In this document: positions 1 to 5,097 of the stretch, one piece after another
How positions within the stretch are numbered: position 1 is the first letter of the stretch
How the letters are laid out: each line of letters opens with the position of its first letter
DNA from: Amylibacter sp.
Lineage (GTDB): Bacteria; Pseudomonadota; Alphaproteobacteria; Rhodobacterales; Rhodobacteraceae
Assembly (NCBI GenBank): GCA_027083485.1
Contig: JALWOO010000473.1
Span: forward strand, 1 to 5,141
Reading direction: 5' to 3'
DNA: 5,141 bases
Made by a program: the position numbers and the translations under genes
Notes under the pieces: model-generated
What the model was told of the DNA's origin: nothing
Seen by the model: the letters and a program-made list of their open reading frames with translations, nothing else
The model's database searches: none

Positions 1-411
1 GATGAATTTATGAAATATTCCGCCGCCGAGGCCATGTCTGTTTCGGCAGCCAACCCGAACGGGGGCAATATGGGTGCCGGACTTGGTATGGGAATGGGCA
101 TGGCCATGGCCCAACAGATGGCACAGGCTGGCCCATGGGGCACTCGCCCGACTCAGACCGCCACCTCAGCACCTGCCCCGCAAGCCCCCCCGCCGCCACC
201 GGTGGAAAAAGTCTGGCATGTGGCTGAAAACGGTACCACCAAAGGCCCGTTTTCCCGTGCAGCATTGGGCCGTATGGCAACTGACGGCCAATTGGGCCGC
301 GACAGTTTTGTTTGGACCGCCGGACAGGATGGCTGGAAAAAGGCCAATGACGTTGCAGAGTTGGCACAATTATTCAGCATCGCCCCGCCACCTCCACCGC
401 CAGGAGTATAA
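1..411 (+). CDS. SPFH-domain protein (YdjI-like), C-terminal part with GYF_2 domain; 5' end outside window
   Basis: The reading frame is open from base 1, so the methionine at base 10 is probably internal and the gene starts upstream. The visible 136 residues begin with a short helix (EFMKYSAAEAM), then a Gly/Met/Ala-rich stretch (about residues 18-44) of the kind that ends YdjI-type SPFH proteins. A Pro/Ala/Thr linker with five prolines follows. A GYF_2-type domain covers about residues 72-125: it starts WHVAENG, contains KGPF, and ends with VWTAGQDGW and AELAQLF. The last residues are six prolines, Gly and Val. SPFH (stomatin/flotillin) proteins form oligomeric membrane scaffolds, and GYF domains bind proline-rich peptides. 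The SPFH core itself is not visible, so that part of the call is inferred from the tail and from the YdjG-like gene 5 bases downstream. The operon promoter must lie outside the window. Confidence 0.8.
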   Translation, partial: DEFMKYSAAEAMSVSAANPNGGNMGAGLGMGMGMAMAQQMAQAGPWGTRPTQTATSAPAPQAPPPPPVEKVWHVAENGTTKGPFSRAALGRMATDGQLGRDSFVWTAGQDGWKKANDVAELAQLFSIAPPPPPPGV

Positions 412-416
412 CCACG

Positions 417-1520
417 ATGGAGAGCAGCACCCCCCATCGGTTCCCTTGTACGTCTTGTGGCTCGGACATGCGGTTTTCCCCTGCCAACGGGGTTTTGAAA
501 TGCGATCATTGTGGCAATGAGCAACCCTTTGCTGGCGGGGCGCAGACTGCGGTTCCGATTGGAGAGCGTGATTATCTGAGCGCGCTCCACCAGGAAAGTG
601 ACGTGGCCACAACCGCCGACATCCGCACAGTTACCTGTGAAAACTGTGGCGCGCATGTGGAATTTGACCCCGACAATCACGCCGCAGAATGCCCGTTTTG
701 TGCCTCGCCTGTGGTGATTGGTACCGGCAAGGAACGCCAGATCAAACCGGCGGCGGTCTTGCCTTTTCAACTCGAGGAAACACAGGCGCACAACCGGATG
801 GCTGAATGGCTGGGTGGATTGTGGTTTGCCCCCAACGGGTTGCAGGAATATGCGCGCAAGGGGCGAAAGATGCAGGGTATTTATGTGCCCTACTGGACCT
901 ATGACGCCCAGACACAGACAGATTATACCGGCCAGCGAGGCACGATTTATTATGTGACCAAACAGGTTCAGGTAATGGTCGATGGCAAAATGCAAACCCA
1001 AACGCAGCAGGTCCAGAAAATTCGCTGGCGCGGTGTGCGCGGGCGTGTTGCGCGCTTTTTTGACGATATTCTGGTGCTGGGATCCACCAGCTTGCCCAAG
1101 AAATACACCGATGCGCTGGCCCCTTGGGATTTATCCGCATTGGAGCCTTATCAAACCGAATATCTGGCCGGTTTTCTGGCCGAAGGCTATACGGTTTCTC
1201 TCGAAGACGGGTTTGAGCAGGCCCGCAATATTATGAACAGCATGATCCTGCGCGATATCCGGTTCGATATTGGCGGTGACCGCCAACAAGTGGACAGCGT
1301 GCGCACAGACATCAGCGAACAAACTTTTAAACATATCCTGCTGCCGGTATGGCTGGCCGCCTATAAATATCGCGGCAAAACCTATCGTTTTGTGGTGAAT
1401 GGCCAAAGCGGTACCGTGCAGGGGGAACGCCCCTATTCCACGATCAAAATTACATTGGCAGTGCTCGCCGGACTCTGTGTTGCGGCGGCAGTTGGATATT
1501 TTATTGCAATAAACAGGTAG
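417..1520 (+). CDS. YdjG-like membrane-anchored protein with two zinc ribbons
   Basis: This 367-residue protein has two N-terminal zinc ribbons with identical spacing, CxxC-x14-CxxC: Cys11/14/29/32 and Cys74/77/92/95. A large middle region follows (about 110-340), with aromatic-rich YVPYWTYDA near 156-164 and LLPVWLAAYKYRGKTY near 308-323, then NGQSG and a GERP turn. One hydrophobic helix at about 343-364 sits at the extreme C terminus, so the bulk of the protein probably faces the cytoplasm as a tail-anchored protein. The start at 417 has an AGGAG ribosome site (402-406) ten bases upstream and lies 5 bases after the SPFH stop. B. subtilis YdjG has a zinc-ribbon and membrane layout and helps recruit PspA to membranes; the same role here is inference. 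Such proteins are often labelled 'primosomal protein N prime' or 'TFIIB-type zinc finger', but no helicase motifs are visible. Confidence 0.8.
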   Translation: MESSTPHRFPCTSCGSDMRFSPANGVLKCDHCGNEQPFAGGAQTAVPIGERDYLSALHQESDVATTADIRTVTCENCGAHVEFDPDNHAAECPFCASPVVIGTGKERQIKPAAVLPFQLEETQAHNRMAEWLGGLWFAPNGLQEYARKGRKMQGIYVPYWTYDAQTQTDYTGQRGTIYYVTKQVQVMVDGKMQTQTQQVQKIRWRGVRGRVARFFDDILVLGSTSLPKKYTDALAPWDLSALEPYQTEYLAGFLAEGYTVSLEDGFEQARNIMNSMILRDIRFDIGGDRQQVDSVRTDISEQTFKHILLPVWLAAYKYRGKTYRFVVNGQSGTVQGERPYSTIKITLAVLAGLCVAAAVGYFIAINR

Positions 1521-1523
1521 ATC

Positions 1524-2279
1524 ATGTTCCCCATCAGAGACCACAATCCATCGCGCCGGACACCTTACGTGACCCGGACCCTGATCGGGCTGAATGTGCT
1601 GGTTTTCCTGCTCTATTATCCCGGCATGGAGAATGATTATCAGCTGGCGGTGTTCTGGCAACAATGGGCATTGATACCGGAAAATGTGGCCAATGGCGCG
1701 CACACTTATACGGTGCTGACCTCGATGTTTTTACATGGCGGGTGGATGCACCTTGCGGGGAATATGCTGTTCTTGTGGATATTTGGCGATAACATGGAGG
1801 ATTCCTTTGGTCACCTGCCGTTTTTGGGGTTCTATCTGGCCTGCGGTATTGCGGCGGATGTGATTCAGGTGGCGTCAAATCCGCATTCGATGGTGCCGGT
1901 TGTCGGGGCCTCGGGGGCGATTGCCGGGGTGCTGGGGGGGTATGTACTGCTGTTTCCCAAGGCACGGGTGGATGTCATTTTCATCTTTATTATCTTTTTC
2001 AAGATTTTCACCCTGAGGGCATGGATCGTATTGGGCGTGTGGTTCGCCATGCAGTTTTATAGTGGCCTCGGGGCCAGCGCCACGGAAGGCGGCGTTGCCT
2101 ATTGGGCGCATACGGGCGGGTTTATTGCCGGCGTGCTGCTGACCTTTCCCTATTGGCAAAAACAGGGCGGAGCGGCGTTCTGGCGCAAAACCCATGGCCA
2201 CCCGCCCCATGAACCCACGCCGGTACCGACCCGGATAACCCCGATTCCCGTGGTGCGCAGGCGTCGACGCCGGCGTTAG
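1524..2279 (+). CDS. Rhomboid family intramembrane serine protease
   Basis: A 251-residue multi-pass membrane protein. The catalytic dyad is visible: Ser130 in GASG (residues 128-131) on the fourth membrane segment, and His196 in WAHTGG on the last. The conserved HGGWMH and LAGN (His71, His76, Asn80) lie on the second segment, where the Asn and His of this motif form the oxyanion hole. Hydrophobic segments are at about 18-33, 74-90, 97-117, 127-144, 150-180 and 192-211, the usual six-helix core. Rhomboids cut transmembrane helices of other proteins within the bilayer. The tail (212-251) is Pro-rich and ends in seven arginines. The start lies 3 bases after the previous stop with only a weak AGG (1515-1517) upstream, which suggests translational coupling to the YdjG-like gene. 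The natural substrate is unknown; the two upstream membrane proteins are candidate partners. Confidence 0.95.
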   Translation: MFPIRDHNPSRRTPYVTRTLIGLNVLVFLLYYPGMENDYQLAVFWQQWALIPENVANGAHTYTVLTSMFLHGGWMHLAGNMLFLWIFGDNMEDSFGHLPFLGFYLACGIAADVIQVASNPHSMVPVVGASGAIAGVLGGYVLLFPKARVDVIFIFIIFFKIFTLRAWIVLGVWFAMQFYSGLGASATEGGVAYWAHTGGFIAGVLLTFPYWQKQGGAAFWRKTHGHPPHEPTPVPTRITPIPVVRRRRRRR

Positions 2280-2316
2280 GGTAAGGACCCCAAGTCACGA
2301 TTTCGAGACGATATAT

Positions 2317-2345
2317 TTGACCCATTGCAATTATCGCAAAAACAT
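2317..2345 (+). promoter_or_regulatory. Possible promoter for the DUF302 gene
   Basis: TTGACC at 2317-2322 differs from the sigma-70 -35 consensus at one base. The best -10 candidates 17-18 bases downstream (2340-2345 or 2341-2346) match only three of six positions. No clear terminator is seen after the rhomboid gene, so some readthrough from that operon is also possible. Confidence 0.25.
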
Positions 2346-2368
2346 TCCATTTCTGGAACAACTTGTTC
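2345..2368. promoter_or_regulatory. Two overlapping inverted repeats just upstream of the DUF302 ribosome site
   Basis: The first repeat is TTCCA (2345-2349), four bases, TGGAA (2354-2358). The second is a perfect 13-base odd palindrome, GAACAACTTGTTC (2356-2368). They share the three bases GAA at 2356-2358, so as RNA hairpins they would exclude each other. As DNA they could be an operator. They end 10 bases before the GGAGG ribosome site (2379-2383). I do not recognise the binding protein. The alphaproteobacterial LexA box is a GTTC direct repeat with seven-base spacing, which this is not. Confidence 0.45.
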
Positions 2369-2388
2369 TCACAGCCCCGGAGGCCCAA

Positions 2389-2775
2389 ATGTCCTATACA
2401 ATTGACCGTATCATCACCGACGCCGATTTTGAAACCGTTGACGCACGTACCCGCAAAGCGCTGATGGATGCCGGTTTTGGCGTGCTGACCGAAATCGACG
2501 TCAAGGCCACCATGAAAAAGAAAATCGACCATGATATGGATGATTACCGTATTCTGGGGGCCTGTAATCCCAAGCTGGCACTTGGCGCAATTCAGGCGGA
2601 ACCCCGCGTGGGGAGCATGCTGCCCTGTAACGTGATTTTGCGCAGTGTAAAAGGCGGCGTCGAGGTTTCCGCGATTGACCCCGAGGCCTCTATGCAGGCA
2701 ATCGACAATGCGGAACTGAGCGAAGTTGCTGCCAAGGTGCGCGGTATGCTGGCCGATGTTGTGGCCGCGATTTAG
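2389..2775 (+). CDS. DUF302 domain-containing protein
   Basis: A 128-residue cytoplasmic protein that consists almost entirely of one DUF302 domain. The recognisable family blocks are GFGVLTEIDVKATMKKK (residues 29-45), YRILGACNP (53-61) and LPCNVILR (78-85), with the conserved cysteines Cys59 and Cys80. There is no signal peptide or membrane helix. The start at 2389 is preferred because GGAGG (2379-2383) sits five bases upstream and the protein then begins at the usual family position. An in-frame TTG at 2317 would add 24 residues with no family resemblance and would cover the inverted repeats. The biochemical function of DUF302 is not established; the domain is widespread and is sometimes found near sulfur or redox genes, but nothing in this neighbourhood supports such a role. 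The gene appears monocistronic, followed by a strong hairpin. Confidence 0.93.
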   Translation: MSYTIDRIITDADFETVDARTRKALMDAGFGVLTEIDVKATMKKKIDHDMDDYRILGACNPKLALGAIQAEPRVGSMLPCNVILRSVKGGVEVSAIDPEASMQAIDNAELSEVAAKVRGMLADVVAAI

Positions 2776-2778
2776 GGG

Positions 2779-2815
2779 GGGTTAGGGGGCGCTGCCCCCA
2801 AACCCTGCGGGTTTT
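2779..2815. terminator. Bidirectional G/C-rich terminator hairpins between convergent genes
   Basis: The first hairpin spans 2779-2805: an outer GGGTT/AACCC stem, one A-A mismatch, then an inner GGGGGC/GCCCCC stem around the loop GCT (2791-2793). An alternative second hairpin, AAACCC (2800-2805), TGC, GGGTTT (2809-2814), is followed by one more T and then a C run. The U tract is short, so termination may be imperfect. The element starts four bases after the DUF302 stop. The convergent serine hydrolase stop is about 48 bases from its other side, so it can serve both genes. Confidence 0.65.
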
Positions 2816-2830
2816 CCCCCGGGATACTTT
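2785..2830. repeat. Candidate Rhodobacteraceae-type dispersed intergenic element
   Basis: The order GGGGGCGCTGCCCCC, a Pro-codon-like CCC/GGG hairpin, CCCCCGGGATA and a T-rich end resembles intergenic sequences I recall seeing after many genes in Rhodobacteraceae genomes. Only one copy is in this window, so the repeat status rests on memory rather than on sequence shown here. It overlaps the terminator hairpins. Confidence 0.4.
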
Positions 2831-2862
2831 GTGAAAATGGAATTACAGGGGGCGCGGGTTCC

Positions 2863-4029
2863 CTATAAGGCTTGATAGACGGCTGTCTGGAAGTCTTCGC
2901 CAATCGGGATTTTTGATCCCAGATACTGGGTCATCACCACTCCGATCAGATCGTTTTTCGGATCAATCCAGAAAAAGGTGCTGGCGGCACCGGCCCAGCC
3001 ACATTCGCCGGTTTCGGTCAGGAATTGCGCTTGCCCCAAATCGGTCATCACCCGTCCGGCCAGCCCCCAGCCATAGCCGCCAAAGGTAAACGCGTCTATT
3101 TTGAGCGGTTTTTGATGGGCCGGAATGCGGTCGGTCCACATCATCTGAACTGATTTTTCAGACAACAGCCGGCTGCCATCCGGTGCTTTGCCGGTTTGCA
3201 GAAAACGGGCGATCAGCAGGTAATCCGCCAGCGTGGAAAACAGCCCCGTACCCCCGCGATAGAAATCCGGATTGTCATGCGGTTGGTCCTTGCTCATATC
3301 CGCCGGAATCAGCGCTTGTGGTGCGCTGTCAAAATCCATGATGTCATCCAGATTGGAGCGGCCAAACATCGGCATGATCCGATCTGTACGCGCCGGTTCC
3401 ACCCAGAACCCCGTGTCCTTCGTTCCAATCGGTCCCAGAATATATTCCTGCAACAGATCCGGCAGGCGCTGGCCGGTGACCACCTCCAGCACCCGCGCCA
3501 GCACATCGGTGGCCACGCTATAGCGCCATTGGGTTCCCGGCTCATAGGCCAGCGGTTGTTCGGCCACGCGGGCCACAAATGCCGCCAGAGACAGAGTGGT
3601 ATCGCGCAGATCAGCGGCGCGGTAAAGCGGGGCTACGGGGCAATTGGCCAGAAAGCCATAGGACAGCCCCGCCCGGTGGGTCAGAAGATGTTCAATGGTG
3701 ATCAGCCCCGCCGGTGCATGGCTCCCGTCCGCCTGCAACACCTGCATCTCGGCAAATTCCGGCAGATAGGCCGCCAGCGGATCAAACAGGCGCAAACGTC
3801 CCTGCTCCACCAGCATCATCGCCATGGCCGACACCACCGGTTTGGTCATGGAAAAAATCCGGTAGATCGGGCGTTCCGGCATCGGTATATTGTTGATCCC
3901 GTCCGCCAGCCCATAGCGGCCACGGGTCCAGACATCGCCGGCGCGCAGGATGCTCCATTCAATGCCGCTGAGCGCGCCAGAGTCCACATGGCGCTTGGCC
4001 ACCTCTGCAATTCGATCGATCCGGTTCAT
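2863..4029 (-). CDS. Serine hydrolase of the beta-lactamase / family VIII esterase fold
   Basis: A 388-residue protein covering the whole class C beta-lactamase-like domain (PF00144 type). Visible active-site elements are the SxxK motif Ser60-Met-Thr-Lys63 (in RIFSMTKP), a Tyr170-Ser-Val in the place of the class C YxN, and Trp345-Ala-Gly347 in the place of KTG. HLLTHRAGLSYG (114-125) and YRGGTGLFST (257-266) are typical of the fold. The YSV plus W-x-G pattern fits EstB-like carboxylesterases better than true beta-lactamases; substrate is unknown. No signal peptide is visible, so it is probably cytoplasmic, which also argues against antibiotic resistance. The start at 4029 has GGGAG (4041-4037 on the minus strand) seven bases upstream. 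A longer frame from 4092 would add 21 unlikely residues and abut the divergent gene. It converges on the DUF302 gene. Confidence 0.92.
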   Translation of the reverse strand: MNRIDRIAEVAKRHVDSGALSGIEWSILRAGDVWTRGRYGLADGINNIPMPERPIYRIFSMTKPVVSAMAMMLVEQGRLRLFDPLAAYLPEFAEMQVLQADGSHAPAGLITIEHLLTHRAGLSYGFLANCPVAPLYRAADLRDTTLSLAAFVARVAEQPLAYEPGTQWRYSVATDVLARVLEVVTGQRLPDLLQEYILGPIGTKDTGFWVEPARTDRIMPMFGRSNLDDIMDFDSAPQALIPADMSKDQPHDNPDFYRGGTGLFSTLADYLLIARFLQTGKAPDGSRLLSEKSVQMMWTDRIPAHQKPLKIDAFTFGGYGWGLAGRVMTDLGQAQFLTETGECGWAGAASTFFWIDPKNDLIGVVMTQYLGSKIPIGEDFQTAVYQAL

Positions 4030-4094
4030 TCTTTTTCTCCCGCTTGTTGCATGCCATAGTCGGTATGAAATGCAGTCACGTCTAGGGGGCAAAG
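4030..4094. promoter_or_regulatory. 65-base divergent intergenic region
   Basis: This must carry the start signals for both the serine hydrolase (minus) and the GFA gene (plus). It contains the ribosome sites GGGAG (4041-4037, minus) and AGGGGG (4084-4089, plus), and a short inverted repeat CATA-N5-TATG (4055-4067). I could not find a convincing -35/-10 pair on either strand. Confidence 0.4.
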
Positions 4095-4460
4095 ATGAAA
4101 AATCATAAACTCACCTGCCATTGCGGCGCAGTGGAATTACGGGTTGATCTGCTGGATGGGCTCAAGACCGCCACGCGCTGCAACTGTTCTTATTGTTCGC
4201 GGCGGGGCAATGTGTCGGCTACGGTGCCGCTGGACGGGCTGCGCATTGTCAAAGGCGCGGATTCCCTGACCCTCTATCAATGGAATACCAACACCGCCGA
4301 GCATTATTTCTGCAAGGTTTGCGGCATTTACACCCACCATAGGCGGCGGTCCAACCCGAATGAATACGGGGTGAATGTGGCCGGGCTTGAGGGCATCAAT
4401 CCGGCTGATTTGGGGGATATCCCCTGGAGCGATGGTATTAATCATTCGAAAGACATATAA
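4095..4460 (+). CDS. GFA family (Mss4-like fold) zinc-binding protein
   Basis: A small 121-residue protein with the full cysteine set of the GFA (glutathione-dependent formaldehyde-activating enzyme-like) family: Cys8-x-Cys10 in CHCGAVE, Cys29-x-Cys31-xx-Cys34 in RCNCSYC, and Cys73-xx-Cys76 in FCKVCGIY. These bind zinc in the Mss4-like fold. YQWNTNTAEHYFCKVCG is a typical core of the family. The end, with NPNEYGVNVAGLEG and a short Asp/Trp tail, is also family-like. The namesake Gfa was linked to formaldehyde-glutathione adduct formation, but most relatives have no proven reaction, and no formaldehyde dehydrogenase gene is seen here, so no pathway is assigned. The start at 4095 has AGGGGG (4084-4089) five bases upstream. 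The gene is divergent from the serine hydrolase and is followed by a separate promoter for the PAP2 gene. Confidence 0.92.
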   Translation: MKNHKLTCHCGAVELRVDLLDGLKTATRCNCSYCSRRGNVSATVPLDGLRIVKGADSLTLYQWNTNTAEHYFCKVCGIYTHHRRRSNPNEYGVNVAGLEGINPADLGDIPWSDGINHSKDI

Positions 4461-4468
4461 CCCTGCGA

Positions 4469-4498
4469 TTGACAGCGTTTTGTCATGTTCAGTATCTT
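4469..4498 (+). promoter_or_regulatory. Sigma-70-type promoter for the PAP2 gene
   Basis: A perfect TTGACA -35 box (4469-4474) is followed after 18 bases by TATCTT (4493-4498), four of six matches to the -10 consensus. It starts eight bases after the GFA stop and leaves a leader of about 50 bases. An inverted repeat TGACA-N6-TGTCA (4470-4485) overlaps the -35 box and could be an operator. Confidence 0.55.
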
Positions 4499-4525
4499 AC
4501 TTTTCAACCATATCGAATTGGGGGT

Positions 4526-4540
4526 TGGCAATATCTGCCA
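4526..4540. promoter_or_regulatory. Inverted repeat in the PAP2 leader
   Basis: TGGCA (4526-4530), ATATC, TGCCA (4536-4540) is a perfect 5-base inverted repeat with a five-base loop. It ends six bases before the ribosome site AGGGGA (4547-4552). It could be a small RNA hairpin affecting translation or a protein-binding site; the sequence alone does not decide. Confidence 0.35.
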
Positions 4541-4557
4541 GCACAAAGGGGAATACC

Positions 4558-5097
4558 ATGACATTACTTAAAACGACACTGCGTGCCGGCGCTTTTGGTT
4601 TGGCATTTTGCGCTGCCACCGCCAGCAATGCCCAAAGCAAAGTTGAACAGGCAGGTGATGTTTTACAGGTCGCCCTGCCCTTGGCCGCCGCCGTTTGTGC
4701 CTATCGCAAACAGGATTTCAAACGCTATGCTGTCCGGTTTGTAGGGCAAGGCCTGTTTGTCGAAGGGTCCAAAGCGGCATTGGGACATGCGAAAATCAAC
4801 AAACGTCCGGACGGGGCCTATGGCAGGACCACCCCGACCTATAAAGGGTTTCCTTCCGGCCACACAGCAGCGGCATTTTACGGGGCCAGTTACCTGTCCC
4901 ACAACTGCCTGCAAACCAAAGGGCAAAAAGCACTGGCCTACGGGTTGGCGGCTTTTGTTGGCGGATCGCGCATACAGGCCAATAAACACACTGCCGCACA
5001 GGTCGTTGCCGGGGCGCTGGTTGGCTATTATTTTGACAATTTGACCGTGCAGTTTGATCGGGGTACCGTGAATTTCGGGCTTCGATATAAATTCTAA
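4558..5097 (+). CDS. Exported PAP2 (type 2 phosphatidic acid phosphatase) family protein
   Basis: A 179-residue protein with an apparent signal peptide: Lys5 and Arg9, a hydrophobic core at 10-21, and a Ser-Asn-Ala site suggesting cleavage after Ala25. The PAP2 motifs are present: Arg83-Pro84 in NKRPDG (motif 1), PSGH at 99-102 (motif 2) and Ser137-Arg138-x5-His144 (motif 3), where His144 would be the nucleophile. Hydrophobic stretches at about 35-49, 127-136 and 146-159 suggest membrane association. PAP2 enzymes remove phosphate from lipids or small phosphate esters, usually facing the periplasm. Oddities are Gln148 where Asp is usual in motif 3, a longer gap between Lys72 and RP (ten residues rather than six), and a C-terminal strand-like stretch ending in Phe. 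The start at 4558 has AGGGGA (4547-4552) five bases upstream. Its substrate is not predictable. Confidence 0.88.
   Translation: MTLLKTTLRAGAFGLAFCAATASNAQSKVEQAGDVLQVALPLAAAVCAYRKQDFKRYAVRFVGQGLFVEGSKAALGHAKINKRPDGAYGRTTPTYKGFPSGHTAAAFYGASYLSHNCLQTKGQKALAYGLAAFVGGSRIQANKHTAAQVVAGALVGYYFDNLTVQFDRGTVNFGLRYKF

Noticed and set aside
153..1001. Minus-strand open frame of 282 codons
   Set aside because: It lies antisense to the SPFH and YdjG-like genes, has no ribosome site or recognisable domain, and its glycine and arginine runs mirror the proline codons on the other strand.
2356..2368. SOS (LexA) box upstream of DUF302
   Set aside because: The site is GAAC-N5-GTTC, an inverted repeat; the alphaproteobacterial LexA box is a GTTC-N7-GTTC direct repeat.
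2317..2388. TTG start for the DUF302 protein
   Set aside because: It would add 24 non-family residues; the ATG at 2389 has a GGAGG five bases upstream. The TTG is better read as part of a -35-like box.
3196..4059. Plus-strand open frame of 287 codons
   Set aside because: It is antisense to the serine hydrolase, rich in His, Arg and Gln as expected of a mirrored G/C-rich gene, and shows no protein family pattern.
4055..4067. CATA-N5-TATG inverted repeat between divergent genes
   Set aside because: Four-base arms are too short to separate from chance without conservation data; noted only in the intergenic entry.
4030..4092. Upstream start of the serine hydrolase at 4092
   Set aside because: The added 21 residues are not family-like, the start would leave two bases to the divergent GFA start, and the start at 4029 has a good ribosome site.
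4375..4557. Longer N terminus for the PAP2 protein from 4375
   Set aside because: It overlaps the GFA gene and the TTGACA promoter and would bury the signal peptide that starts at 4558.
232..5067. Five GGTACC sites (232, 720, 1410, 2222, 5062)
   Set aside because: More than chance would predict, but four lie in GGT-ACC-type codon contexts within genes or at ordinary positions, with no shared flanks or spacing.
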